From Pseudomonas sp. SJZ074 (GTDB lineage: Bacteria; Pseudomonadota; Gammaproteobacteria; Pseudomonadales; Pseudomonadaceae): a DNA stretch of 64,000 bases. Below, in pieces: positions 16,810 to 25,870 of the stretch (the first letter of the stretch is position 1; every line of letters begins with the position of its first letter). Under the pieces are notes generated by a model, which did no database searches, had not been told where the DNA came from, and saw only the letters and a program-made list of their open reading frames with translations. The stretch is taken from positions 1 to 64,000 of the forward strand of contig NZ_VIUE01000026.1 of assembly GCF_007828215.1 (NCBI RefSeq), written 5' to 3'. The translations under genes and the position numbers were made by a program.

Positions 16810-18819
16810 ATGTCCCGACTCAACCCCCGGCAGCAAGAAGCCGTGAACTATGTCGGCGGCCCTCTTTTGGTGCTCGCCGGTGCAGGCTCCGGCAAGACCA
16901 GCGTGATCACCCGCAAGATCGCGCACCTGATTCAGAACTGTGGCATCCGTGCCCAGTACATCGTCGCCATGACTTTTACCAACAAGGCCGCCCGGGAAAT
17001 GAAAGAACGGGTCGGCGGCCTGCTGCGCGCCGGCGAAGGCCGAGGTCTGACGGTCTGCACCTTTCACAACCTGGGCCTGAACATCATCCGCAAGGAACAC
17101 GTGCGACTGGGTTACAAGCCGGGCTTTTCGATTTTCGACGAGACCGACGTCAAGGCCCTGATGACCGACATCATGCAGAAGGAGTACGCGGGCGACGACG
17201 GCGTCGACGAGATCAAGAACATGATCGGCGCCTGGAAGAACGACCTGGTGCTGCCTGCCGAAGCCCTGGAAAACGCCCGCAATCCCAAGGAACAGACAGC
17301 CGCCATCGTCTACACCCATTACCAGCGCACGCTCAAGGCGTTCAATGCGGTGGATTTCGACGACCTGATCCTGCTGCCGGTCAAGCTGTTCCAGGAACAC
17401 GCCGACATCCTCGAAAAATGGCAGAACAAGGTCCGCTACCTGCTGGTGGACGAATACCAGGACACCAACGCCAGCCAGTACCTGCTGGTGAAACTGCTCA
17501 TTGGCAAGCGCAACCAGTTCACCGTGGTGGGCGACGACGACCAGTCGATCTACGCCTGGCGTGGCGCGCGTCCGGAAAACCTGATGCTGCTCAAGGAAGA
17601 CTATCCGTCGCTCAAAGTGGTGATGCTGGAGCAGAACTACCGCTCCACCAGCCGCATCCTTCGCTGCGCCAACGTACTGATTTCCAACAACCCCCACGAA
17701 TTCGAAAAGCAGCTGTGGAGTGAAATGGGCCACGGTGACGAGATCCGCGTGATCCGCTGCCGCAACGAAGACGCCGAAGCCGAGCGCGTGGCTATGGAAA
17801 TCCTCAGCCTGCACCTGCGCACCGACCGGCCGTATAGCGATTTTGCAATCCTCTACCGCGGCAACTACCAGGCCAAGCTGATCGAGTTGAAGTTGCAGCA
17901 TCACCAGGTTCCCTATCGCCTGTCGGGGGGCAACAGCTTCTTCGGCCGTCAGGAAGTGAAGGACCTGATGGCCTATTTCCGCCTGATCGTGAACCCGGAC
18001 GACGACAACGCCTTCCTGCGAGTGATCAACGTCCCGCGCCGGGAAATCGGCTCGACCACGCTGGAAAAACTCGGCAACTACGCCACCGAGCGCAAGATCT
18101 CGATGTACGCCGCCACCGACGAAATCGGCCTGGGCGAACACCTGGATAGCCGCTTCACCGACCGCCTGGTGCGCTTCAAGCGCTTCATGGACCGGGTCCG
18201 CGAGCAGTGCGCCGGGGAAGACCCGATCGCGGCACTGCGCTGCATGGTCATGGACATCGACTATGAGAACTGGCTGCGCACCAACAGCTCCAGCGACAAG
18301 GCCGCCGACTACCGCATGGGCAACGTCTGGTTCCTGATCGAAGCCTTGAAGAACACCCTGGAAAAAGACGAAGACGGCGAAATGACCGTCGAAGACGCCA
18401 TCGGCAAGCTCGTGCTGCGGGACATGCTCGAGCGCCAACAGGAAGAGGAAGACGGTGCCGAAGGCGTGCAGATGATGACGCTGCACGCGTCCAAGGGCCT
18501 GGAATTCCCCTACGTGTTCATCATGGGCATGGAAGAAGAAATCCTGCCGCACCGCTCCAGCATCGAGGCCGACACCATCGAAGAGGAACGGCGCCTGGCC
18601 TACGTGGGCATCACCCGGGCCCGCCAGACACTGGCCTTCACCTTCGCCGCCAAGCGCAAGCAATACGGTGAAGTGATCGACTGCGCGCCGAGCCGCTTTC
18701 TCGATGAGCTGCCGCCGGACGACCTGGCCTGGGAAGGCAACGACGACACTCCGACCGAAGTAAAAGCCGTTCGCGGCAACAGCGCCTTGGCCGATATACG
18801 AGCGATGCTAAAGCGCTAG
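16810..18819 (+). CDS. rep: ATP-dependent DNA helicase Rep
   Basis: A 669-residue superfamily-1A helicase. It starts MSRLNPRQQEAVNYVGGP, with Walker A GAGSGKTS at about residues 24-31, AMTFTNKAAREMKERV (motif Ia), VDEYQDTN (motif II), DDQSIYAWRGA (motif III) and MTLHASKGLEFPYVF (motif V). The YVGITRAR motif VI follows. The length equals that of Rep rather than the longer UvrD. Rep is a 3'-5' translocase that clears proteins ahead of replication forks. The gene stands alone upstream of xpt and is divergent from the ProE-like gene. Confidence 0.97.
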   Translation: MSRLNPRQQEAVNYVGGPLLVLAGAGSGKTSVITRKIAHLIQNCGIRAQYIVAMTFTNKAAREMKERVGGLLRAGEGRGLTVCTFHNLGLNIIRKEHVRLGYKPGFSIFDETDVKALMTDIMQKEYAGDDGVDEIKNMIGAWKNDLVLPAEALENARNPKEQTAAIVYTHYQRTLKAFNAVDFDDLILLPVKLFQEHADILEKWQNKVRYLLVDEYQDTNASQYLLVKLLIGKRNQFTVVGDDDQSIYAWRGARPENLMLLKEDYPSLKVVMLEQNYRSTSRILRCANVLISNNPHEFEKQLWSEMGHGDEIRVIRCRNEDAEAERVAMEILSLHLRTDRPYSDFAILYRGNYQAKLIELKLQHHQVPYRLSGGNSFFGRQEVKDLMAYFRLIVNPDDDNAFLRVINVPRREIGSTTLEKLGNYATERKISMYAATDEIGLGEHLDSRFTDRLVRFKRFMDRVREQCAGEDPIAALRCMVMDIDYENWLRTNSSSDKAADYRMGNVWFLIEALKNTLEKDEDGEMTVEDAIGKLVLRDMLERQQEEEDGAEGVQMMTLHASKGLEFPYVFIMGMEEEILPHRSSIEADTIEEERRLAYVGITRARQTLAFTFAAKRKQYGEVIDCAPSRFLDELPPDDLAWEGNDDTPTEVKAVRGNSALADIRAMLKR

Positions 18820-18874
18820 AATCGACTACTTTTCCCGCCTTCAGAGCCCTTGAGGCGTTATCAGAGGAGGCTTC

Positions 18875-19447
18875 ATGGAAGCCCTGCACCAGAAAATCCG
18901 TGAGCAAGGCATCGTTCTTTCCGACCAGGTCCTGAAAGTCGACGCGTTCCTGAACCACCAGATCGACCCGCAACTGATGAAACAGATCGGCGATGAATTC
19001 GCCGCACTGTTCAAGGACTCGGGCATCACCAAGATCGTCACCATCGAAGCCTCGGGTATCGCCCCGGCCATCATGACCGGCCTGAACCTTGGCGTGCCGG
19101 TGATTTTCGCCCGCAAACAACAGTCCCTGACCCTGACGGAAAACCTGCTGTCGGCGACTGTGTATTCGTTCACCAAAAAGACCGAGAGCACCGTGGCCAT
19201 CAGCCCTCGTCACCTGACCAGCAGCGACCGGGTGCTGATCATCGATGACTTCCTGGCCAACGGCAAAGCCTCCCAGGCGCTGATTTCCATCATCAAACAG
19301 GCCGGCGCCACCGTGGCCGGGTTGGGGATCGTGATCGAGAAGTCGTTCCAGGGTGGCCGCGCGGAACTGGATGCCCAGGGCTATCGTGTCGAGTCCCTGG
19401 CGCGGGTGAAATCCCTGGCCGGTGGGGTCGTAACCTTCATCGACTGA
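18875..19447 (+). CDS. xpt: Xanthine phosphoribosyltransferase
   Basis: A 190-residue type I phosphoribosyltransferase beginning MEALHQKIREQG. It has the PRPP-binding loop VLIIDDFLANGKA at about residues 124-136 and the ARKQQSLTL substrate segment. It converts xanthine and PRPP to XMP in purine salvage. AGAGGAGG lies before the ATG. It follows rep by 55 bp. In PAO1, as I recall, poxB lies between rep and xpt; it is absent here. Confidence 0.95.
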   Translation: MEALHQKIREQGIVLSDQVLKVDAFLNHQIDPQLMKQIGDEFAALFKDSGITKIVTIEASGIAPAIMTGLNLGVPVIFARKQQSLTLTENLLSATVYSFTKKTESTVAISPRHLTSSDRVLIIDDFLANGKASQALISIIKQAGATVAGLGIVIEKSFQGGRAELDAQGYRVESLARVKSLAGGVVTFID

Positions 19448-19459
19448 CCGCATTTTCCT

Positions 19460-19546
19460 GTGGGAGCGGGCTTGCTCGCGAATGCGCCGTGTCAGACAAA
19501 GTCATTTCAACTGACACACCGCATTCGCGAGCAAGCCCGCTCCCAC
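19460..19546. repeat. REP pair (REPIN), GAGCGGGCTTGCTCGCGA subtype
   Basis: REP copies at 19460-19481 and, inverted, at 19525-19546 are 43 bases apart, between the convergent xpt and CoA hydrolase genes. Confidence 0.9.
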
Positions 19547-19563
19547 AATGAATGTGCTCGTCG

Positions 19564-21486
19564 TTACAGCGCAGTAGCCTTCAGCCCGGCGAGCAACAAG
19601 CGCTGGAACAGATCCTCCTTCAGCCCCTCCGTGCTCGCCAGTTGCATCCGCTCCAGATGCTCGGGGTACAACGAGGGCTCCGGGGCATCCAGCGCCGCCT
19701 TGCCCAACTCGAGCATTTCGGTGAGCTTGAACTTGCTCTTGAGCCAGTTCAGCGCCCGCAACAGGTCCCGCTCCACCCCGTCGAAATCAGCGCCCAGCGG
19801 ATACTCCGGGAACAGATTCGGATGCCGCGCCTGGATCGCCTGCAAGCGCTCCGATGTGTTGTCGGCAAACCGTGGATCGAGGCGGAAATCCTTCGGTAGT
19901 TTTCCGGCATTCTGCGCCTGCTCGATCAGCCCCGGTTGGAAGCGTGAATCGCTGATGTTCAGCAACGCCTCGATCACCGCGGCATCGGTCTTGCCCCGCA
20001 GATCAGCGATGCCGTACTCAGTCACCACGATGTCCCTCAGGTGCCGGGGAATCGTGCAATGGCCATACTCCCAGACAATGTTCGAATTGATCTCGCCCCC
20101 GGACTCCCGCCAACTGCGCAGCAGCAAAATGGAACGCGCGCCTTCCAGCGCATGCCCCTGGGCGACGAAGTTGTACTGCCCGCCCACGCCGCTGAGCACC
20201 CGCCCGTCTTCCAGTTGATCGGCCACCCCGGCGCCCAGCAGGGTCATGGTGAACACGGTATTGATGAAGCGCGCATCGAGACGCTGTAAGCGCTTGAGAC
20301 GCTCCTGGCCATACAACTCGTTGATGTAGCTGATGCGGGTCATGTTGAATTCGAGCCGGCGGCTCTGCGGCAACTCATGCAAGCGCTGGTAGAAACTGCG
20401 CGGGCCGAGAAAGAAGCCGCCATGGACGCAGACGCCGTCGGGCTGGGCCGCCTCGTCGAGCGTACCCGCATTGGCCTGCTCCTGGGTCGGCTCATCGGGG
20501 TAGACCTTGCGCCGGATGATCCCGGCCTCCGCCAGCACCAGCAAACCGCTGACGAACATCTCACTGCAACCGTACAACCCCTTGGCAAACGGCTCGACCC
20601 CACCCTCACGCTCGATCAGTTGTGCCCACTGGCTGAGGTTCAGGTCCGCCAGCAACGCCCGATACCCGGTGTTATCCGCCTGACGCGCCAGCAGCGCTGC
20701 TGTCAGCGCATCGCCCATGGAGCCAATGCCGATCTGCAGCGTGCCACCGTCACGCACCAGGCTGCTTGCGTGCAGGCCGATGAAATGGTCCTGGAACCCC
20801 ACTGGCATGTTCGGCGTGGAGAACAGCGTGTGATTGTCCTTCTCGTCGATCAACAGATCGAAACCATCAATGCCGATTTCCGCATCCCCCGGCATGTAGG
20901 GCAGATCGCTATGGACCTGGCCAACCATGAGGATGGTTTCTCCCGCGGCGCGACGCTTTTCGATCATCGGCAGCAGGTCGAGGGTGATGTCGGGGTTGCA
21001 ACTCAGGCTCAGGCGATCCGGGTGCTGCGGATCGCTCGCCACCAGTTGCGCGATCAGGTTCAAGCCGGCGGCGTTGATGTCCCGGGCAGCGTGGCTGTAG
21101 TTGCTGCTGACGTAGTTCTGCTGGGCCGATGCGCTGTGCAGCAGGCTGCCAGGTTGCATGAAGAACTGCTCGACCCGGATGTTGGGTGGCAGGCTGTCGC
21201 GCTGCAGGTCGGCCAGGTAATCGAGTTCCGGATAGTCACCGAAAACCCGTTCGATGAAGGGCTCGAGAAAACGCTTCTGCAAACCATCGCCCAGGTTCGG
21301 CCGGCCCAGGCTCAAAGCCGTGTAGAGGGTCAGTTGTCGTTCGGGCAGTTGGGCAATGCGCCGGTACAGCGCGTTAGCGAACAGATTGGGTTTGCCCAAC
21401 CCCAAGGGCATGCCGAGGTGGATATGCGCCGGCAGGCGTTCCAGGACGTCATCCACCGCCTGCTCGATTGAACACAATTGCACCAT
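19564..21486 (-). CDS. Acetyl-CoA hydrolase/transferase family protein
   Basis: A 640-residue member of the acetyl-CoA hydrolase/CoA-transferase family. It has an N-terminal half with HIHLGMPLGLGKPN, and the C-terminal half holds the characteristic SGVGGQYNFVAQGHAL and RLIL-like strand region. The segment TEYGIADLRGKTDAAVIEAL near residue 490 is typical of the C-terminal domain. It is longer than the roughly 500-residue succinyl-CoA:acetate transferases. The acyl group and acceptor cannot be told from sequence. GGAGGG lies just before the ATG. It is a single gene convergent with xpt and upstream of no partner. Confidence 0.85.
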   Translation of the reverse strand: MVQLCSIEQAVDDVLERLPAHIHLGMPLGLGKPNLFANALYRRIAQLPERQLTLYTALSLGRPNLGDGLQKRFLEPFIERVFGDYPELDYLADLQRDSLPPNIRVEQFFMQPGSLLHSASAQQNYVSSNYSHAARDINAAGLNLIAQLVASDPQHPDRLSLSCNPDITLDLLPMIEKRRAAGETILMVGQVHSDLPYMPGDAEIGIDGFDLLIDEKDNHTLFSTPNMPVGFQDHFIGLHASSLVRDGGTLQIGIGSMGDALTAALLARQADNTGYRALLADLNLSQWAQLIEREGGVEPFAKGLYGCSEMFVSGLLVLAEAGIIRRKVYPDEPTQEQANAGTLDEAAQPDGVCVHGGFFLGPRSFYQRLHELPQSRRLEFNMTRISYINELYGQERLKRLQRLDARFINTVFTMTLLGAGVADQLEDGRVLSGVGGQYNFVAQGHALEGARSILLLRSWRESGGEINSNIVWEYGHCTIPRHLRDIVVTEYGIADLRGKTDAAVIEALLNISDSRFQPGLIEQAQNAGKLPKDFRLDPRFADNTSERLQAIQARHPNLFPEYPLGADFDGVERDLLRALNWLKSKFKLTEMLELGKAALDAPEPSLYPEHLERMQLASTEGLKEDLFQRLLLAGLKATAL

Positions 21487-21581
21487 CCTACCCTCCGAGC
21501 CATTCCGTGAATGTGGATTGGACCGAGCTTGCCGGGTCTTGGTTGCGATGAACAGCCCTGGATGATCGTTTTCCGAGGCGC

Positions 21582-21608
21582 AAAAAAGCCGCTCGTAAGC
21601 GGCTCTTT
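21582..21608 (-). terminator. Terminator of the cytochrome c5 gene
   Basis: On the minus strand GAGCCGCT and AGCGGC form a hairpin around a TTACG loop, followed by six T (A at 21582-21587 on plus). It lies 16 bases after the cycB stop codon. Confidence 0.85.
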
Positions 21609-21623
21609 CAACGGATGTTGGCT

Positions 21624-22067
21624 TTATTTCAGGCCAGACATCTTCTGGATGGCGCCTTTGAGCTCTTCATCCGAGCAATCGGCGCAGGTTCCTTTAGGCG
21701 GCATGGAGTTGATACCGGAGATGGCTTTAGCCAGCAGACCGTCAACGCCGCCTTCTTTCTTGGCTCGTTCGCCCCAAGCTGCGCCGTCACCGATTTTCGG
21801 AGCGCCCAGCACGCCTGCAGTATGGCAAGCCCCGCAATGTTTAGCGATTACGTCATCCGGCGTCTTCTTGCCCCCACCGCCGGCCGCAACGGCCACTTCC
21901 ATGCCCTTGCATTCTTCACCCTGAACACACACCTTCCCCACAGGCTCAAGACGCTCGGCAACGGCATCGCTGCTTGTTTTACTGATAGGTGGCTCAGCTG
22001 CGCGCTCACAGCCTAGAAGGACCAATACAATTGCTGGTACAGCCAGCATTTTCATAATTAGGTTCAC
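21624..22067 (-). CDS. cycB: Cytochrome c5
   Basis: A 147-residue haem protein. An N-terminal hydrophobic segment ends in a lipobox-like LVLLGC (Cys20), so it may be membrane-anchored on the periplasmic side. The haem motif CGACH occupies residues 78-82, the distal ligand is M122 in INSMPP, and C128/C131 form the disulfide typical of the c5 class. It acts as an electron carrier. The start codon is GTG at 22067, preceded by GAGGG at 7 bases; an in-frame ATG follows four codons later. It is read alone with its own terminator. Confidence 0.92.
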   Translation of the reverse strand: MNLIMKMLAVPAIVLVLLGCERAAEPPISKTSSDAVAERLEPVGKVCVQGEECKGMEVAVAAGGGGKKTPDDVIAKHCGACHTAGVLGAPKIGDGAAWGERAKKEGGVDGLLAKAISGINSMPPKGTCADCSDEELKGAIQKMSGLK

Positions 22068-22238
22068 GCGTACACCCTCAATGGTGGCTAGTCACGCCTG
22101 CGGCCACGGTTTGCAGGCGGGCGCAAGTATAGCGGTAAGCCTGTCACACTGAAACAACCCTAAAGTCACAAGGGTCTTGTTCGTTGTGACCGCCTTCCCC
22201 CTGGCCGCCGTTGCCCGTGCGGGCTTGGCGCCTCTTCC

Positions 22239-22787
22239 TTAGAAATTGGCCGGTGTGGCTGCGCTGATCAGCCGCGCCGGCACATCGAACGGATTACGGA
22301 AACGGTGTGGTTTGGTGCTTTCGAAATAGTAGCTGTCCCCGGCCTCCAGCACGAACGTTTCGGCGCCGACGACCAGCTCCAGACGGCCTTCCACCAGAAT
22401 CCCGGTTTCCTCGCCCTCATGGGTAAGCATCTCGTCACCGGTATCGGCGCCAGGCGGGTAGATTTCATTCAGGAAGGCAATCGCCCGGCTCGGGTGTGCC
22501 CTGCCCACCAGCTTCATGGTCACGGCACCGTCGGAGATATCGATCAGTTCGTTGGCTTTGTAGACAATCTGGGTCGGCTTCTCCTGGAGGATTTCTTCGG
22601 AGAAAAACTCGACCATGGACATGGGGATGCCGCCAAGGACCTTGCGCAGCGAGCTGATCGAGGGGCTGACGCTGTTTTTCTCGATCATCGAAATGGTGCT
22701 GTTGGTGACGCCCGCACGCTTGGCGAGTTCACGCTGGGAAAGGCCTTTGAGTTTACGAATGGCTTGCAGTCGTTCACCGACGTCCAA
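22239..22787 (-). CDS. pauR: PauR, XRE-cupin repressor of polyamine catabolism
   Basis: A 182-residue protein with a Cro/C1 helix-turn-helix at residues 6-60 (LSQRELAKRAGVTNSTISMI) and a C-terminal cupin at about 108-178 (HEGEETGILVEGRLELVVG, YYFESTKPHRF). The same layout defines PauR/PuuR, which releases promoters of putrescine and spermidine genes when polyamines bind the cupin. The start is TTG at 22787: GGAGG lies 8 bases upstream and the next ATG is 30 codons inside the DNA-binding domain. Its likely targets in this window are the PuuB-like oxidase and kauB. Confidence 0.88.
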   Translation of the reverse strand: MDVGERLQAIRKLKGLSQRELAKRAGVTNSTISMIEKNSVSPSISSLRKVLGGIPMSMVEFFSEEILQEKPTQIVYKANELIDISDGAVTMKLVGRAHPSRAIAFLNEIYPPGADTGDEMLTHEGEETGILVEGRLELVVGAETFVLEAGDSYYFESTKPHRFRNPFDVPARLISAATPANF

Positions 22788-22915
22788 TGCTGGAACCTCC
22801 AGGGGATCAGGTTGTGTTGAAAGTGAGCGTTATCATGGCGACAGCGTTCAGTATTTACAACACTTTGACCCGAATCCTGCGCGGTGAAGCGACCTTCGGT
22901 TGATCCTGCGCTGCG

Positions 22916-23989
22916 TCAGCCCCCGAAATAGAGCCGTGGAACCCGCCGCAGGTTGCAGAAAATCTGATAGGGAATGGTGCCGGCAGCCTTCGCCACATCG
23001 CTGGCGAGCACATGCTTACCCCATAATTCCACGGTCGAACCAAGTCCGGCATGGGGGATATTCGTCAGGTCGACACACAGCATGTCCATCGACACACGTC
23101 CGACCAATTGGCTGCGCTGGCCGTCCACCAGCACCGGAGTGCCGCTCGGCGCCTGGCGCGGGTAGCCGTCGGCATAGCCCATGGCGACCACCCCGACCCG
23201 GGTCGTGTGCGTGGTCACGTAATGGGCGCCATACCCCACCGGCTCGCCGGCCGGCAGTTCGCGCACGCAAATGATCTTCGATTCCAGAGTCATCACCGGC
23301 TGCAGGCGCGAGGCGGTGGCGTTGGCTTCATCGAAAGGCGTCGCGCCATACAACATGATGCCCGGACGGACCCAGTCGCTTGGCATCTGCGGCCAGCCCA
23401 ATACCGCCGGGGAGTTGCGCAGGCTGGTCTCGGCCGTCAATCCCTGGCAGGCCGCTTCAAACACTTCCAACTGCCGGGTGCTGGAGGGGTCGTGCAATTC
23501 ATCGGCGCGAGCAAAGTGGCTCATCAGCACGACTTTCGCGACTTTGCCGCTGGCCAGTAGTCGACCATAGGCGGCCTGATAGTCCTGTGGATGCAGACCA
23601 ACCCGGTGCATTCCCGAATCCAGCTTGAGCCAGATCGTGATCGGCTTGCTCAGCGCCGCTTTTTCAATCGCTTCGAGCTGCCACAACGAATGCACGACGC
23701 ACCAGAAATCGTGCTCGACAATCAACGACAGCTCATCGGCTTCGAAAAACCCTTCCAGCAACAACACCGGCGCACGAATTCCGCCGGCCCGCAGTTCCAA
23801 GGCCTCTTCGATGCAAGCCACCGCAAACCCGTCCGCGGTGTCCTGCAAAGCCTCGGCGCAACGTACCGCACCATGCCCGTAGGCATCGGCCTTGATCACT
23901 GCAAGGGCCTTGGCCCCCGTGACGTCGCGAGCCAGTTGGTAATTGTGGCGCAGAGCTTGAAGATCGATAAGGGCGCGGGCAGGACGCAT
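22916..23989 (-). CDS. dadX: Alanine racemase, catabolic DadX type
   Basis: A 357-residue fold-type III PLP enzyme. The catalytic Lys is K33 in AVIKADAYGHG. The second base Tyr lies in PVGYGAHYVT near residue 253, and the C-terminal beta domain carries GYADGYPR. It interconverts L- and D-alanine so that DadA can oxidise the D-form. It is the last gene of a dadA-ridA-dadX group on the minus strand, matching the order in Pseudomonas. A separate biosynthetic alr would be expected elsewhere. Confidence 0.94.
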   Translation of the reverse strand: MRPARALIDLQALRHNYQLARDVTGAKALAVIKADAYGHGAVRCAEALQDTADGFAVACIEEALELRAGGIRAPVLLLEGFFEADELSLIVEHDFWCVVHSLWQLEAIEKAALSKPITIWLKLDSGMHRVGLHPQDYQAAYGRLLASGKVAKVVLMSHFARADELHDPSSTRQLEVFEAACQGLTAETSLRNSPAVLGWPQMPSDWVRPGIMLYGATPFDEANATASRLQPVMTLESKIICVRELPAGEPVGYGAHYVTTHTTRVGVVAMGYADGYPRQAPSGTPVLVDGQRSQLVGRVSMDMLCVDLTNIPHAGLGSTVELWGKHVLASDVAKAAGTIPYQIFCNLRRVPRLYFGG

Positions 23990-24081
23990 GACGGCAGGCT
24001 TCTAGGCAAACATGAAAAAACCGGCGCCGGCTGATGGCGTGAACCACCAACAGCGCCGGGAGAGGGATCGTTTCGACAGCT

Positions 24082-24435
24082 TTAAGGCAGCGCGGCCACA
24101 ACTGACAGCTCCACCAGGATTTCCGGCTCGCACAGCTTGGCTTCGACCGTGGCTCGGGCCGGTGCCACCCCATTGGGCAACCATTTGTCCCAGACAGCGT
24201 TCATGCCCGCAAAGTTGGCCTCGATGTCCTTCAAGTAGATCGTGACCGACAGCAACCGGCTCTTATCGGTCCCGGCCAGGTCCAGTAAACGCTCTATATT
24301 GGCCAGAGTCTCGCGGGTCTGCTGCTCGATACCGGCGCTCATGTCGTCGCCGACTTGCCCGGCCAGGTAAACGGTGCCGTTGTGCACGACCACTTGGCTC
24401 ATGCGGTCATTGGTGAGCTGGCGCTGGATTGCCAT
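24082..24435 (-). CDS. RidA family enamine/imine deaminase
   Basis: A 117-residue Rid-family protein (MAIQRQLTNDRMSQ, YLAGQVGDD, RATVEAKLCEPEILVE with the substrate-binding Arg). Rid proteins hydrolyse reactive 2-aminoacrylate and imino acids. That fits its position between dadA and dadX, since DadA produces imino acids before they become keto acids. The start at 24435 is preceded by AGGAG. The coding region overlaps the 3' end of dadA by 29 bases, which suggests translational coupling. A second RidA is at 50423. Confidence 0.9.
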   Translation of the reverse strand: MAIQRQLTNDRMSQVVVHNGTVYLAGQVGDDMSAGIEQQTRETLANIERLLDLAGTDKSRLLSVTIYLKDIEANFAGMNAVWDKWLPNGVAPARATVEAKLCEPEILVELSVVAALP

Positions 24436-25714
24436 GTTTTGCAGACTCCTGAAATTTGCTGCTGCCATAACGGGAAATATCGAGACCTTCGGCACTGATC
24501 TGCGGCTTTTTCTTCGCCATCAGGTCCGCCAGCAAGCGACCGGAGCCACAGGCCATGGTCCAGCCGAGGGTGCCGTGGCCGGTGTTCAGGAACAGATTCT
24601 TGAACGGGGTAGCGCCAACGATCGGCGTGCCATCCGGCGTGGTCGGACGCAAACCGGTCCAGAAACTGGCCTGGGCCAGATCGCCGCCCTGAGGATAAAG
24701 GTCGTTGACGATCATCTCCAGGGTTTCACGGCGACGAGGATTGAGCGACAGGTCAAAACCGGCGATTTCCGCCATACCGCCCACACGGATACGGTTATCG
24801 AAGCGGGTGATCGCGACCTTGTAGGTTTCGTCGAGAATGGTCGAAGTCGGCGCCATCGCCGGGTTGGTGATCGGCACGGTCAGGGAATAACCCTTGAGCG
24901 GATACACCGGAGCACGGATACCCAGGGGCTTGAGAAGTTGCGGCGAATAGCTGCCCAGGGCCAGGACATAGCGGTCGGCGGTTTCCAGTTTGCCATCGAT
25001 CCAGACGCCATTGATGCGGTCACCGGCCTGGTCCAGGCGCTGGATATCCTGGCCGAAGCGGAACTCGACACCCAGCTTCACGGCCATTTCCGCCAAGCGC
25101 GTGGTAAACATCTGGCAGTCGCCGGTCTGGTCGTTGGGCAGACGCAAGGCGCCGGCCAGGATGTCGGTGACGTTCGCCAGGGCCGGCTCGACCCGTGCAA
25201 TGCCTTCGCGGTCGAGCACTTCGAACGGCACACCGGACTCCTTCAGCACGGCGATGTCCTTGGCCGCGCCATCGAGCTGTGCCTGGGTGCGGAACAATTG
25301 TGTAGTTCCCAGGCTACGGCCTTCGTAGGCAATGCCGGTTTCGGCGCGCAGCTCGTCGAGGCAATCGCGGCTGTACTCGGACAGGCGCACCATGCGCTCC
25401 TTGTTGATGGCATAACGGCTGGCGGTGCAGTTGCGCAGCATCTGTGCCATCCACAAGTACTGGTCGATATCGGCGGTCGCCTTGATGGCCAGCGGTGCGT
25501 GGCGCTGCAACAGCCATTTGATGGCCTTGAGCGGCACGCCTGGCGCGGCCCAAGGCGAGGCATAGCCCGGCGACACCTGGCCGGCGTTGGCGAAACTGGT
25601 TTCCATGGCAGGCGCCGGCTGACGGTCGACTACCACCACTTCGAACCCGGCCCGCGCCAGGTAGTAAGCACTGACGGTACCGATGACGCCGCTACCCAAG
25701 ACCAGAACACGCAT
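24407..25714 (-). CDS. dadA: D-amino acid dehydrogenase, small subunit DadA
   Basis: A 435-residue FAD enzyme of the DAO family with the dinucleotide fold GSGVIGTVSAYYLARAG at residues 6-22 and the C-terminal TPDGTPIVG and NTGHGTLGWTMACGSG motifs. It oxidises D-alanine and other D-amino acids, feeding electrons to the respiratory chain from the inner membrane. It is the first gene of the dadA-ridA-dadX group. The divergent neighbour is lrp, 156 bp away, consistent with Lrp-type activation of dad operons. Confidence 0.95.
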   Translation of the reverse strand: MRVLVLGSGVIGTVSAYYLARAGFEVVVVDRQPAPAMETSFANAGQVSPGYASPWAAPGVPLKAIKWLLQRHAPLAIKATADIDQYLWMAQMLRNCTASRYAINKERMVRLSEYSRDCLDELRAETGIAYEGRSLGTTQLFRTQAQLDGAAKDIAVLKESGVPFEVLDREGIARVEPALANVTDILAGALRLPNDQTGDCQMFTTRLAEMAVKLGVEFRFGQDIQRLDQAGDRINGVWIDGKLETADRYVLALGSYSPQLLKPLGIRAPVYPLKGYSLTVPITNPAMAPTSTILDETYKVAITRFDNRIRVGGMAEIAGFDLSLNPRRRETLEMIVNDLYPQGGDLAQASFWTGLRPTTPDGTPIVGATPFKNLFLNTGHGTLGWTMACGSGRLLADLMAKKKPQISAEGLDISRYGSSKFQESAKHGNPAPAHQ

Positions 25715-25787
25715 GTTGTCGCCCTCATCGCGGGAGAACCGCTGACGTTTGTTGTACAGAACCGTAATGAGCGCAGTGTAAAAAAGA

Positions 25788-25838
25788 ATAGGCAGTGCTT
25801 TTCACTATATAAATGCCTATATTTGGCGAGAATTCTCG
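25788..25838. promoter_or_regulatory. Divergent dadA-lrp control region with two inverted repeats
   Basis: ATAGGCA (25788-25794) mirrors TGCCTAT (25814-25820) around an AT-rich core holding CACTATATAAA. A perfect 12-base palindrome CGAGAATTCTCG follows at 25827-25838. These lie in the only control region shared by dadA and lrp, so they are candidate binding sites for Lrp itself. The assignment is inferred from position. Confidence 0.5.
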
Positions 25839-25870
25839 GCAAAAACCCTTTTCACGGAGGCGCATCCCCT

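Noticed and set aside
16765..18663. 632-codon open frame on the minus strand inside rep
   Set aside because: Antisense to the highly conserved rep helicase; its composition (long runs of Val, Phe, His, Gln) is typical of a reversed GC-rich gene.
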